Shown here: piece by piece, positions 19,801-28,576 of the stretch
How the letters are laid out: every line of letters begins with the position of its first letter
Position numbering within the stretch: the stretch's first letter is position 1
From: Branchiostoma floridae
Taxonomy: Eukaryota; Chordata; Leptocardii; Amphioxiformes; Branchiostomatidae
Direction of reading: 5' to 3'
Assembly (NCBI RefSeq): GCF_000003815.2
Contig: NC_049985.1
Span: forward strand, 23,130,205 to 23,173,050
DNA length: 42,846 nucleotides
The notes under the pieces: generated by a model
Databases searched by the model: none
Told to the model about the DNA's origin: nothing
What the model saw: only the letters and a program-made list of their open reading frames with translations
Made by a program: the position numbers and the translations under genes

Positions 19801-21324
19801 AGATACCCATCTGAGTAGCAAGGCTGTTGTAACGTGCTGGAGGCACTTTCTCGAATAAGGGACACCCATACCAAGGCTCGAAATTCATTTTTTGGATTAG
19901 GTGCACTGGTGCACGCAGCTCAAAAAATTGGGTGCACCAAAAAAGTTTTGGGTGCACCACTTAGATTTAAGTAGAATGTCAGAAAAAAACCTAATAACAA
20001 AACTTAGTTACAAGCTTTCAAATTCTTAAACAACTACCATGACAGACATTTTTATTATCTTTCTAACACTTAGATGTCAAGAATATGATGTATACAAGTA
20101 TACTTGATATCTTTTCATACATAAGCATAATAAAATATTTAGGTGCACCCTGTGCACCCATTGAAAATAATTGGGTGCACAGTTCCAATTTTGGGTGCTC
20201 TGGCCCACGACAGGGTGAGATGGAGGGAGGTGTGCTCAGCTGCTAAGTGCCCCCACGACCATCAAGGGACCGGTAAGCGGTAAGGGTGCATATGCACCCA
20301 GTATTACGAGCCCTGCATACCCTTCTGAAAGACGAATGCAGCTCCAACCAGGAGGTCCGTCCAAACCAGGGGCTCCTACTAGTTACCAGCTTATTGGAAC
20401 CAGGAGCTCAACTGTGACTGGTTGCTACCAACTGAGCTACATGAACATACTAGTGATGAATAATGGTAACACAGTATGGTCACAACTTTTCAAGAAGACC
20501 ACTCAAAACCAATTAAGTCTGTTTTTTGTGGACAGGTGGGGACTATATAGACAGGATTAATTCTTAATCTAATGATTGCATCATCATAAGAAAATATCTA
20601 CTGTAATAGTAAGGTAACTGCTACCACCAAATAGTATGCCAGGTGTTTCTTGAAGAAGGGGTGCTTTATTTACAAGTTCGAATATTATACACAGTGACAC
20701 CTGTCATGATTAGCATTTCTCTAAAGGGTAATCATGGATGCCTGATTATCATGCAGTCCTAGAGGCAAAACATTCTCGTACCAAACTACAAAGTACTATT
20801 ATCCTATTACCTATACTGAGTCCTCACGACCTATATCTTTGGTTCAAAGTACAAGGCCTTCTCCTCACATTATGCGTGACTCGTGATCTATTCATTGTTT
20901 ACTTTTGGAGTTTCTTTGGCTTAACTAAAGTATACTTCAACGTTGTGTCATTGCCTCTAGACTATTTTCTACGGAAAAGCTAACTCGATGATACGCACTT
21001 TAAGTAAACTCCTTTTCCTTCAAGTGATTCGGAGAAGATTTTGTATCATGGCTAACCGTTTATATTTAATAAGTTTGAGAAGTTAACGTTATATATTATT
21101 ATGTTAATATATAACGTTAACTTCTCAAACTTATTAAATATAAACGGTTGCAAGGTGCGAAGCCGACTTTTTACGACAAGTGCGGTCATATACACAAGAC
21201 CTTGTCATTAAGGGACCGTTAAATATAATACATTTATCATTTACCGATATGGAACTGGCCACACAGCGGAACAAACAGCTACAACTCCAAGCAGAAGCAA
21301 AACCAACTTCGTAACTCCAGACAT
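13364..21324 (-). CDS. CLN5: CLN5 orthologue (lysosomal ceroid-lipofuscinosis neuronal protein 5), 4 exons
   Basis: Reverse-strand exons 21324-21245, 19733-19559, 14979-14754 and 13875-13364 total 993 nt, encoding 330 residues with matched phases. A signal peptide ([20 protein letters not shown]) is followed by a mature protein matching vertebrate CLN5: [83 protein letters not shown]. The three positions reported as the catalytic triad of human CLN5 (His166, Glu183, Cys280) correspond to His89, Glu106 and Cys203 here, with identical spacing (17 and 97). Known roles are bis(monoacylglycero)phosphate synthesis and thioesterase activity in the lysosome. Many NxS/T sites fit a glycosylated luminal enzyme. 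Head-to-head with COMMD6, tail-to-tail with BRCA2. Confidence 0.95.
13876..14753 (-). other. CLN5 intron 3 with tRNA-like sequence
   Basis: Apart from the tRNA-like block at 14084-14156 and a short GGATGGAT-type simple repeat near 14005-14035, this intron shows no recognised element. Confidence 0.5.
14084..14156 (+). tRNA. tRNA-like sequence (tRNA pseudogene or SINE head)
   Basis: Box A TGGCCGAGCGG (14092-14102) and box B GGTTCGAACCC (14137-14147) sit at tRNA-like spacing, and the ends AGCAGGC / ACTTGCT pair at six of seven positions. A run of nine T follows at once. The T stem pairs poorly beyond two GC pairs, so it is not a clean functional tRNA; type Ser/Leu-like by the TGGCCGAG start. 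It may be a young tRNA-derived SINE head. Confidence 0.5.
14754..14979 (-). CDS. CLN5: CLN5 exon 3
   Basis: Acceptor CAACATTATAG; donor ATCGG|gtgagc. Encodes [33 protein letters not shown] and [18 protein letters not shown], including the His and Glu of the reported catalytic triad. Confidence 0.95.
15086..15257. mobile_element. MITE with ~48-bp inverted ends
   Basis: TAATCTCCAAGCAGATCCTA with AAGATAGTATTAAAAGCTGG at the left is mirrored by CCAGTTTGGTACATCTTATA with TAGGATCTGCTTGGAGATTA at the right. Related fragments are at 1206-1320 and 38505-38572. It lies in CLN5 intron 2 and does not code. Confidence 0.85.
15433..16110 (-). mobile_element. Helitron-like 3' terminus and adjoining element body
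   Basis: CTAGAAAGGCCGACATTTGC with TTAGGAGCAAAT at 15433 is the reverse complement of the terminus at 7965: terminal CTAG, a 10-nt spacer and the ATTTGCT/AGCAAAT hairpin. The flanking base is A (T on the element strand). The body to about 16100 contains overlapping open frames on both strands with no family resemblance. The 5' end is not identified, so the extent is a guess. Confidence 0.55.
16111..17240. other. CLN5 intron 2, mostly unassigned
   Basis: The only clear structure is the short palindrome at 16520-16548. No coding similarity was seen. Confidence 0.4.
16511..16556. repeat. Perfect 14-bp-arm palindrome flanked by 8-bp direct repeats
   Basis: AAGGAGCTTTTATC, T, GATAAAAGCTCCTT (16520-16548) is a perfect hairpin. 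It is bracketed by GAACTAAC at 16511-16518 and 16549-16556. This looks like a tiny insertion with an 8-bp target-site duplication. Confidence 0.8.
17247..18210. mobile_element. Composite repeat with duplicated GAGGCCCCGCT..AATATTAATTAG module
   Basis: The module GGCCCCGCT.ATGAATATTAATTAG followed by CAGAAAAGTGC occurs at about 17255 and again at 17760. Its reverse complement is near 5098-5125, and 17455-17525 matches 5925-6005 in reverse. Around 18110-18205, CCAAATTTCAAGTCATT and GACAGGAGAAAGAAAGAAA match, in reverse, the left part of the 4607 insertion. These are members of one family inside CLN5 intron 2. Confidence 0.65.
18211..19260 (-). mobile_element. Helitron-like terminus followed by a 162-bp tandem satellite
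   Basis: CTAGAAAGGCCGACATTTGC with the ATTTGCT/AGCAAAT hairpin begins at 18211, preceded by A. From about 18300 a unit containing CCAAATTTCAGGTCATTTGG and CAAGGGCATAGGAGCCAAAA repeats. GGTCATT anchors lie at 18371, 18534, 18696, 18858, 19020 and 19182, i.e. a period of 162-163 bp. It ends with GACAGGAGAAGAAGAAG, the same end found near 18190 and, reversed, near 4690. Confidence 0.75.
19261..19440. repeat. AT-rich palindromes and a TACTGTAAATGC-family fragment
   Basis: ATATTGCAATCCCATAC / GTATGGATTGCAATAT (about 19270-19310) and ATTTCACCATACC / GGTATGGCTGAAAT (about 19325-19357) are inverted pairs. TTGGCAACGCAAAAACCGTG with AACATAAAACC and TTTCTGTATTCAAAGTA (19385-19437) matches the right half of the MITE at 1020-1205. 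Confidence 0.6.
19559..19733 (-). CDS. CLN5: CLN5 exon 2
   Basis: Acceptor TATTTCTTTCCAG; donor CACTTT|gtaagt. One base completes an Arg codon, then [40 protein letters not shown] and [18 protein letters not shown], very close to the vertebrate protein. Confidence 0.95.
19872..20315. mobile_element. hAT-like MITE carrying GGGTGCACC motifs
   Basis: Ends CAAGGCTCGAAAT and ATTACGAGCCCTG are imperfect inverted repeats of the CAGGGCTCGAAATT type seen in hAT elements. CATAC lies directly outside both ends, possibly the remnant of a longer target duplication. GGTGCAC occurs at least six times inside. It lies in CLN5 intron 1. Confidence 0.6.
21054..21149. repeat. Perfect 45-bp-arm inverted repeat with 6-nt loop
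   Basis: AACCGTTTATATTTAATAAG ... TATATTA (21054-21098), loop TTATGT, then the exact reverse complement to 21149. It lies 95 bp inside the 5' end of CLN5 intron 1. No mismatch was seen, so the structure is young or is maintained. It could form a long hairpin in the CLN5 pre-mRNA or a cruciform in DNA. Confidence 0.95.
21245..21324 (-). CDS. CLN5: CLN5 exon 1 with signal peptide
   Basis: ATG at 21324-21322; donor ATATCG|gtaaat; 80 nt, phase 2. Encodes [20 protein letters not shown] then VWPVPY, a typical secretory signal with cleavage likely after SA. The start is chosen as the only in-frame Met ahead of the hydrophobic core. Confidence 0.85.
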
Positions 21325-21773
21325 TTTGATGATCGACTAGTGCAATGTTATATAAGGGGAGATGCGTAGGTGCATCTAAGAAATAGATGTTCTTAAGTGA
21401 ACAAAAAAATCCCATTATTAAATTAGAATAAACTATAAAGTATATGGTTTATATTACAGTACATTTTGTGCCTAATCATACTGTATACAGACAGTTTTTT
21501 TAAAATTAGTAAATCTTTGTTAACCCCTTAATTCTAGTGAACCATTCTGATGTGTCCCATGACATTTTCAGTGAAAACTCTTCCGGAAAGTTTGCTAAAA
21601 ACACTTACTACGTCATTAAACAGAACTGAGAAGAAAATGTATACATGGTAAATGGATGAAACATCATTGTATGATAGACTAAGGTGTTGTTTTCCCCTGT
21701 AATATCCTAAAGGACGCTCCACCCTTTAATAGCACCTCTACGTTGTAAAAAGATTGACCTTTGACCATTCAAA
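21325..21773. promoter_or_regulatory. Divergent CLN5/COMMD6 promoter region
   Basis: The two start codons face away from each other with 449 bp between them (530 bp to the second COMMD6 start). No TATA box is placed for either gene. A CRE-like half-site TACGTCA lies near 21608. The spacing suits a shared bidirectional promoter, which is inference. Confidence 0.55.
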
Positions 21774-21903
21774 ATGGCGACGACACAGTTCAGTTTGCAG
21801 AGAGTTCCGCAAGGTAAGTAAGGTTGTAAAAAGATTGACCTTTGACCATTCAAAATGGCGACGACACAGTTCAGTTTGCAGAGAGTTCCGCAAGGTAAGT
21901 AAG
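21742..21903 (+). repeat. Exact 81-bp tandem duplication of COMMD6 first exon and core promoter
   Basis: Unit 21742-21822 is repeated at 21823-21903. Each copy has TGACCTTTGACC (reverse GGTCAAAGGTCA, a DR1 nuclear-receptor element; 21755-21766 and 21836-21847), a YY1-type CAAAATGGCGAC overlapping the ATG, the 13-codon first coding exon and the donor CAAG|gtaagt. Confidence 0.95.
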
Positions 21904-24900
21904 GATTTCTCTCATTTGAAAGGACCTAGAATGAATGTATACTTTATAGGGCGTATCTGATATTCTTATGCGGATATCACACTGGCGGGAAAATAAGTAC
22001 CAAATGTTGTTATTGTCGTTTGTAAGTAGGGAGGGGCCGGCTTCTTTAATACTAGACAATTTTCCAACGTATATAGAAGGGTTTCTGAATTCATTGGTGC
22101 TTTTGCTCAAATATTTCAAGTCTGCATATTCTTGTACAGGTTTCTACAGTGCAGTGGATACTATCAATGGCTTGCCACAGGATATATTGGCTGAAATGGT
22201 ATGATATATAAATTTAACACAATATTACTTAGAATAATTTAGAGATTACCATTTCTTGCATGAACAGTACTACCGTACTACTAGTATTAGTAACAAACCG
22301 GCCGTAGTTGACTGGCATATCAGTAACTTGGTGCATATGTATTGTTTTATTGATTATTATGTAACTGATTAATACCTGTTCCATGTAATTAGTTTGAATG
22401 CAAATATTGCTAGTACCTGAACATGTATGAAAACTGCTAGTGCTGTGCACTCTCACCGGACCTGGGGCACGCTTACGGCATTGCTGCGTTCGTTCACTGC
22501 GTCACTGTTTTGTTATTTTCTCCGATTTTTTATTATTCAGATATTGCGTAATATGTAAAAGTATGACATAGAAGAAGACAAAATACACAACAAGTAAGAA
22601 AATTCGTTCTTTATCTCTGAAATTCGTTGAGCATCTTTCGAACCCAGCAATGCCGCAAGCGTGCCCCACGTCCGGTGAGAGTGCACCTTTGCTGATTCCA
22701 ACTTTTTTGTAGCAATGATTATCGAACCAAGTAGCAACAGTTGCAAAGATGCCATAAATGTTGTTGTGATTTGTTTTATCCCTACATCTTCTCTCTCATC
22801 TACAGTGTCAGGAGGTTGGGCTGTTCCTACAGTACAAGATAGGTTCAGTCAACACAGCAAGGTTTTGTGAAGTAAGTCATTTTTTATTCAATGGTCACTA
22901 TGTAACAACTCAAAGTTCAGTTGTTTTTTAGTGTTTTTTTCTTACTAAAATGTCACCACGCAAGGTGAGGAATGGATGGGTGATTAGTAAGTTCTCAGCC
23001 TCATCTAGTATTTAATCCCAACTGCATTCTATATGTCCTTGGTGCTGACTGGCTATCCCACACATTTATGTATTATCTCTTTGGTTTCAAAGTGTCATGA
23101 ATGCACACTGAAGTTGTGTTTTTGATCCTGATTTCTTGATTCTAGACCCCATTAGAATTATGTCCTTGATACTCAGTCTGATAGTAGCAAGTTTTCTAGA
23201 ATTCACTTATCAGGTATCGGGCAATTGCATTCAAGATTTACTGGCCCTTACCAACTTTTCACTTTTCCCAAATTTTTCATTTTCTATGTATTTTCTCTTC
23301 CAGCAATGGAATTCTTTTATTATTGGCTGTATTTCTCTGAGTTGACCATTGCTTGATGCCATGACTGTGAAAAGTGCCTAGTATCAAAATCTCACTCAAG
23401 GAAAAATCTTACTTGCACTATCAGCACTTTTATTTGCCCGGGACAATTGGACTAGTGGACTTGTCCAACCCTGTAGAGTAGTAGACTCTCATTTTGTCAA
23501 AAGATATTGTAGCCCATCCTAATTCCTGTATCATAAATTACACCAACTCAAAGAGAACTAATGCTGCTACATAGCACATGGCTGCTTGGTGAAAATTGGG
23601 TCCCAATTTATATATTTTTAATTGTAGATTTTTTTCTGTGTAACCCTTAAACTGCCAAGCCCGGATATATCCAGCACACATATACATGTCCTGTGTGCCG
23701 CACCCGCATATATCCTTGATGGCATATTCCCCTGAAGTAGCAGCTTTTTGAGCATGTAGCACACGAATCTCGGATGTTAGGGACTTCGGCCTTCAGGGTT
23801 TTTCTTTTTGGAGGTCAGCGGCCAACCCTGGCACTGATAGCATTTTATAGTGCGGAAATCTGGCAGTATAACTATAAGACTTGTTGTGTATTCTCCCTTA
23901 CAGAGAATCCAGGAGACATGTGTTGACACCAGTCATCATGAAGTCCAGAGTGCCATCAATGCTCTCACATTCCTCTTCAGGTTAACTTCATCAAATAGCT
24001 TAATTTATGTATTACATATGTACAAACATTCTGTTCACATAACACAACAATGCAAAATAACATTAAGACCTCGCAACCTTGAATCCACAGATGTTATTGT
24101 TTCTGCCCCCCTCCCCACCAACATGTTTGTTTTGTATTGCATACCCTGTAAAACGCCTCACGGCATAACATACCAGTTTGTACTAAAGAGTACAAGCTGT
24201 ATATCTTGACAGGTTTATTTCTTACATTCATCAACAGAAAGATTCCTACTTAATTCCACAACTGTTTTTTTTTTACAATTACATCCTCGAGATGTGGCTC
24301 TCCTCAAACACTTGATCTTCTGGACTTCACGCCCTATACAACTGGCATCGCTAACTGAAGCTAGGTACTCATTTTGCAATGAGGAAAGTTGTGTTAAGTT
24401 ACTACAATGCCTATGTGGCCTGTCAGCGGGGATTAAAACACTACTGGACCTCTGGGTTCAGTCTGGGCCAAAGGCCCTGCAATTACAGTCAAACCTGCCC
24501 AAGACGACCACCCGAGGGGATCGGAAAAAAGCGGTCAATTTGGACAGGTGGTCGCTGAGAAGAGTGTGGACTCAAAACATGCCCAATGCAAAGTATAAAT
24601 GGTTTCCGTTGTGTTTAGTGGCAAATAGCAAGCACACTGCATGCACGCTGTAAACTGTAAATTTAACCCCAAAATCTGACACAAACTGGCCGATTTTGAC
24701 ACAAAATCGCGCTAGTTATCATAAAAAATTGATGAAAACCTCAATTTTTAAAATGATGCGGTCGTTATGGGTCTCCATTTGGGCCGGTCGCGTTGGCCAG
24801 GTGGTTGTTGAGAAAAGGTCGCTTAATGCTTACGTCAATGGGAAAATAAATCGAGCCGAGAAAAAGCGGTCGAAATGGCCAGGTGGTCGCTGAGAAGAGG

Positions 24901-26951
24901 TGGTCGCTCGGGCAGGTTTGACTGTATATACATCTAGCCTCCATGGCAGGCTCTTTGGGACTTTTCTCGTTCTTTTTTTGCTCATAATACACTTTTGCTG
25001 CTATTTCTTTTTGTACAGGGTTGCTTGTACTGCCAGCCAAAAACGAAATGGCCAACAAAGGGGTATTATGAGCACACCAAAAAAAAAGAGAAGAAAAGAG
25101 ACCCAGAGAGCCAGGCTATGGAGGCTAGCAATTATGCCATGTATTACGATGGTGACCTTTGTTAAAATGTTGTTTTATTCCTCTCAGATCTGCTGCCAGC
25201 AGCCAAGCGTCCACCTCAGAACTGGTACAACAGTTGAAGGTGAGCGGAGCCTGGACCAAGGACTCCCTGGCTGTGGTGAAACATGTGTGGGACCAGCAGG
25301 GCAAACTACTGACTGCTTCAGATAGTGTCAGCCAAGTGCTGAACATTGGACAGGTGTGTATCATTCATTGCTTTCATCGTGATATCAGGGTTGGACAAGT
25401 TTTCTAAAATTCACTTGTCCTTTATCGGGCAAGTACATAAAAAAAATCTACTTGCCCGAACCAACTTGTCACTTGCCCGACATCAAAATAGAAGTTTTCT
25501 ATGTACTTTAACTTCTGAAATTCTTTTATAATAGTCTCCCTTTTTCTGCATTGACCGATAATTGATGCCATGACTGTGCAAAGTAATATTAAAGTAGATT
25601 AAAATATCACTCATGGAAGAATCTTACTTGCCTGATTTGGCTAGTGAGGTAGGATGCATGTATTTGCCAGGTCAGCACTTTCACTTGCCCGGGACAATCA
25701 GGCTATACTTGTCCAACCCTAAACATGTAGCTTATCCTGTTTTACAAGTTTATTTCCATTATTCAAACTGTGATAATTTCCACAGGTTTAAGAAAACAGA
25801 GTGCATGCAATTTATGCACCCAAAATTACCTAGTTTTATATAGTAGAGCACCTAATTTTTGATAGTAGTTTTTCTTAATGTAGCTATTCCCAAAAATGCA
25901 TTTAGGGAACTGCATTATGACATGCCCACCTGCATTATATATTACACAACATGTATATGGATAAACTCTAAACTAAAACCTACGTGACCGTCACCCCAAG
26001 AACATATAAACAAACGACGCTGTTTTCCTTCTTTTTCTGCTCACAGCTGATTGACATGAAATGGAGACTGGGCGTGGCCATCGGATCTGACACCTGCCGC
26101 AACCTGAACTCCCCCTTTGTTGCCATGACGATCAAGATCGCAGAGCCCTCGGGAAATGTCGTCACCAAATCTTTTGAAATGACCGTACCAGAATTTCAGG
26201 TGAGTAAAAGGTGATCATGATGATCTCAAAAACATTTTCATACAGCCAACGTACATGTATTTAGGGGGAGGTTACAACATGAAATACTGTAAATACATTT
26301 AAGTTTGCGGGGATTTAATTTCGCTGTAGCAGGAAAACGGACTTTCCGCGTTGGTTTTAAGTTTGCGGCAACACCGTGCACTGTAGTCTCTTACTGCCAT
26401 GGAAAAATGTTCACGGTGGTTTTTAGTCCATGGTGAAGTGACCACTGCAAACATTTCTGCATTAACAGTATCAGATTTCTCACTGAGTGCTTCTGCTCTA
26501 GAATCATGCCAACAGACCAATTCTGGCTGTCAATCACAATTTTCAGTGTAACCAATGATACCATCATGGCATTAGGGATTTGACCAATGAGAGAATTGCT
26601 TCATGTCCATCAATTATTTGCATTTTTATGTGTTTAATTTGCATTAATTTTCTAATCTTTGACAGAGGTGAGAAGGCTATGGCATCAGCCTATTGCTAAT
26701 AAATCAATGTTTTGTATGATTTTTGAAGAGCTTAGTATATCATATGATAAAGCACTAATAGTCTTCTGAAGTGGAATTAAGCAGGTCTCTTGTCAGCACT
26801 ATATTTAAAATAGATATAGACAGGTGCTTTTATTTGTTCCTTTTCACATTGTGTGCAAGAAATGCAAGTTTTGCTGACGGTCATCTTACTCTCATTACAG
26901 AATTTCTCCCGGCAAATGAAGGATATGGCAGCCATGTTGGAAACTGTATAG
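21774..26951 (+). CDS. COMMD6: COMMD6 orthologue, full-length COMM-domain protein, 7 exons
   Basis: Exons 21855-21894 (or its duplicate 21774-21813), 22140-22198, 22806-22871, 23904-23980, 25188-25353, 26047-26199 and 26901-26951 join in phase to 612 nt, 203 residues. The COMM domain is at about residues 137-203 (LIDMKWRLGVAIGSDTCRNL, KSFEMTVPEFQNFSRQMKDM, AAMLETV). It matches human COMMD6 VDFQWKLGMAVSSD and FEMTIPQFQNFYRQFKEIAA. Human COMMD6 is a short form of about 85 residues; this one retains an N-terminal helical domain like other COMMD proteins. COMMD proteins form the Commander complex for endosomal recycling and affect NF-kB. AATAAA follows at 27053. Confidence 0.94.
21855..21894 (+). 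CDS. COMMD6: COMMD6 exon 1 (proximal copy)
   Basis: Encodes MATTQFSLQRVPQ plus one base; donor CAAG|gtaagt. An identical copy at 21774-21813 could serve as an alternative first exon. Either gives the same protein. Confidence 0.85.
22140..22198 (+). CDS. COMMD6: COMMD6 exon 2
   Basis: Acceptor CTTGTACAG; donor AAATG|gtatga. Encodes GFYSAVDTINGLPQDILAEM, the first helices of the N-terminal domain. Confidence 0.88.
22806..22871 (+). CDS. COMMD6: COMMD6 exon 3
   Basis: Acceptor CATCTACAG; donor TGTGAA|gtaagt. 22 codons, CQEVGLFLQYKIGSVNTARF then CE. Confidence 0.88.
22872..23903 (+). mobile_element. COMMD6 intron 3 with diverged GGTTGGACAAGT-type repeat (23185-23473)
   Basis: AAGTTTTCTAGAATTCACTT through GATGCCATGACTGTG and the end GGACTTGTCCAACCCTG match the better-preserved copy at 25386-25720. 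The left end is degenerate. The phrase TATGTCCTTGGTGCTGA near 23032 resembles the 41-bp minisatellite unit of BRCA2. Confidence 0.6.
23904..23980 (+). CDS. COMMD6: COMMD6 exon 4
   Basis: Acceptor CTCCCTTACAG; donor CTTCAG|gttaac. Encodes RIQETCVDTSHHEVQSAINA LTFLF plus two bases of Arg. Confidence 0.88.
24123..24430. mobile_element. SINE-like dispersed repeat, copy 2
   Basis: Matches 2383-2740 in the same orientation: TGTTTGTTTTG..GCATACCC, GTACAAGCTG, GACAGGTTTATTT and GGCTCTCCTCAAACAC. Confidence 0.65.
24486..24924. mobile_element. Tc1/mariner-type MITE, CAGTCAAACCTGCCC ends, TA target duplication
   Basis: CAGTCAAACCTGCCCAAGAC ... GGTGGTCGCTCGGGCAGGTT TGACTG, with TA on both sides (24484-24485 and 24925-24926). 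GGTCGCTGAGAAGAG and GGCCAGGTGGT motifs recur inside. 439 bp, non-coding, in COMMD6 intron 4. Confidence 0.9.
25188..25353 (+). CDS. COMMD6: COMMD6 exon 5
   Basis: Acceptor TTCCTCTCAG; donor GGACAG|gtgtgt. Encodes RSAASSQASTSELVQQLKVS, GAWTKDSLAVVKHVWDQQGK and LLTASDSVSQVLNIGQ, the region leading into the COMM domain. Confidence 0.92.
25386..25720. mobile_element. MITE with CAGGGTTGGACAAGT ends
   Basis: CAGGGTTGGACAAGT (25386) and ACTTGTCCAACCCT (25720) are inverted ends. TTGCCCGA motifs fill the interior. The related copy at 23185-23473 lies in the same gene. The end sequence suits hAT-type elements, but I see no clear 8-bp target duplication. Confidence 0.75.
26047..26199 (+). CDS. COMMD6: COMMD6 exon 6: COMM domain
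   Basis: Acceptor CTGCTCACAG; donor TTTCAG|gtgagt. 51 codons from LIDMKWRLGVAIGSD to EMTVPEFQ, with the conserved Trp and Pro of COMM domains. Confidence 0.95.
26285..26470. mobile_element. MITE, TACTGTAAATGC family, copy B
   Basis: TACTGTAAATACATTTAAGT to TTTCTGCATTAACAGTA, with the internal TAGTCTCTTACTGCCATGG shared with copy A. Confidence 0.85.
26901..26951 (+). CDS. COMMD6: COMMD6 exon 7 (terminal)
   Basis: Acceptor CTCTCATTACAG; encodes NFSRQMKDMAAMLETV and TAG at 26949-26951. The human protein ends in nearly the same residues (AAVIETV). Confidence 0.95.
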   Translation, partial: NFSRQMKDMAAMLETV

Positions 26952-27052
26952 ACCATTGCATAACCTAAAGTACGTGGGAACGATCTAATATTAACGTACG
27001 CAGTATTTCCAAAGTTTAATGACATAATTTTGATATTTTTGTTTGAAATGTG

Positions 27053-27058
27053 AATAAA
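27053..27058 (+). terminator. COMMD6 polyadenylation signal AATAAA
   Basis: Canonical AATAAA 102 bp after the COMMD6 stop codon on the same strand. Confidence 0.75.
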
Positions 27059-28570
27059 TGTTTTAAGAAATTGATACTTGGTCTATGTCATGCTGTCTTG
27101 ATGTCTTGTCACTGTTCATAAGCATGAATGATTTGGCAAGGTCATTGAATCATTTTGATTTCACATTTTGCAACTGATGAGATGTTCAGTTTCGACTTAT
27201 TACCTTACTCTGTTTTCAGATAGCATTTAGTGTTAATTTTAAGAATACAAGTTTCATCATTAGTTGGTTTAAATGTAAAGCTGTAATGTGCTTAAGCTTA
27301 TGATTTTAAGTGTAAAAGTATGCAATTCAGCCTGTGGCTGCTATATACTTTTTGTCTGATCATATGGATTGAACCATTTATCCATCCATCCATCCATCCA
27401 TCCATCCATTCATTCAAGAAGTTTTGTTTTTAGGATTTTGTGTTTGTCTAGTAACTGTTGTTTGTTTGTGAAGTTGTGGATGGATTGCCACCAGATTTGG
27501 TATGTTTTCATTTAGGAAAATGAAGAGATTATTAGATTTGATTTGTCACTAATGTTCTGAATAAAAGGTATTATTTTTAGGCTGAAATTATGTGTGTGTG
27601 GATCTGAATGGTCAGGTTTGTGATGGCAAAACTTGTATCATTTTTTCCTGGGTGCCTTTTTTTTGCAAATGGAAAAAAAATGGACAGGCAAATCCGAGAA
27701 GCAACAAATAAAATTGGTGTGGCCTTACAATATACAGTTACTAATAACTGTGCCTGGTCCAGTAACATTTGTTGTCATTCATAATAGTCATCATACACAC
27801 GACATGCGCACATCATTAAAAATCCGTAGCCAGAAATTTCAGTCACCGAGTAAATATTTATTGACTTCCTACGATGGTTTTACATTTCACATGCCACAAG
27901 TTACAAAGCAAGTTGTCTCCAATCAGACTCTGTGGAACAGTTTCACAGAGGTTTCATTTTTCACATCATCTTTCCTGCACTTTGAGTGCATCCAACATCT
28001 GTGATGGAAATTACCATTAATATCATAATGGCATTTACATTCTTACATCAGTTGTTGTGGAACATTACAACACATAACCTTGAAGATAGACTATGCAAAT
28101 CTCGTTTCTTATAATCTGGATTCATCTGGATTCAACTTGTCATCCTAAATTTTGTAAGAAGTAAGCAAAACACATCAACTGTTCATTTCAGTTCTAAGGC
28201 CACCTTAAAGTAGTCATTCTGTCAATTTGTGTGATGAGTAGTTTGGGACCTTTACAGCCAATTCTACTGTAAATGCATTAATATATTACTTTGTGGTTAA
28301 CAATTTGGCAGAAAGCCACTTAAATACCACCTACAAGTGTCTCAACAATGATGTTACCTCTGGATTTTTTGTGGTGGTTTAGGTTTGCAGTTATAAGAGG
28401 TCACTGTTCGCTCGTTCTCATTGAATTGTCGAAAATGTCATTTATTTGGTCGAAAAATAAATTGGCTTTATTTTCACTGAAAACTACTTGGTTGTTTGGG
28501 AAAATTCCTCTTTTAACCATAGCCAAAAAATGGCAACTTATTATTTTCGGTCCCATTGGTAATGCATTAC
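27059..28570. other. Intergenic, with (CATC)n microsatellite at about 27379-27411
   Basis: AT-rich DNA without a recognised gene. The simple repeat ATCCATCCATCC is the only clear feature. Confidence 0.6.
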
Positions 28571-28576
28571 AGGGCA

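Noticed and set aside
27633-28004. 123-residue open frame downstream of COMMD6
   Set aside because: No recognised domain, AT-rich composition and no splice or promoter context.
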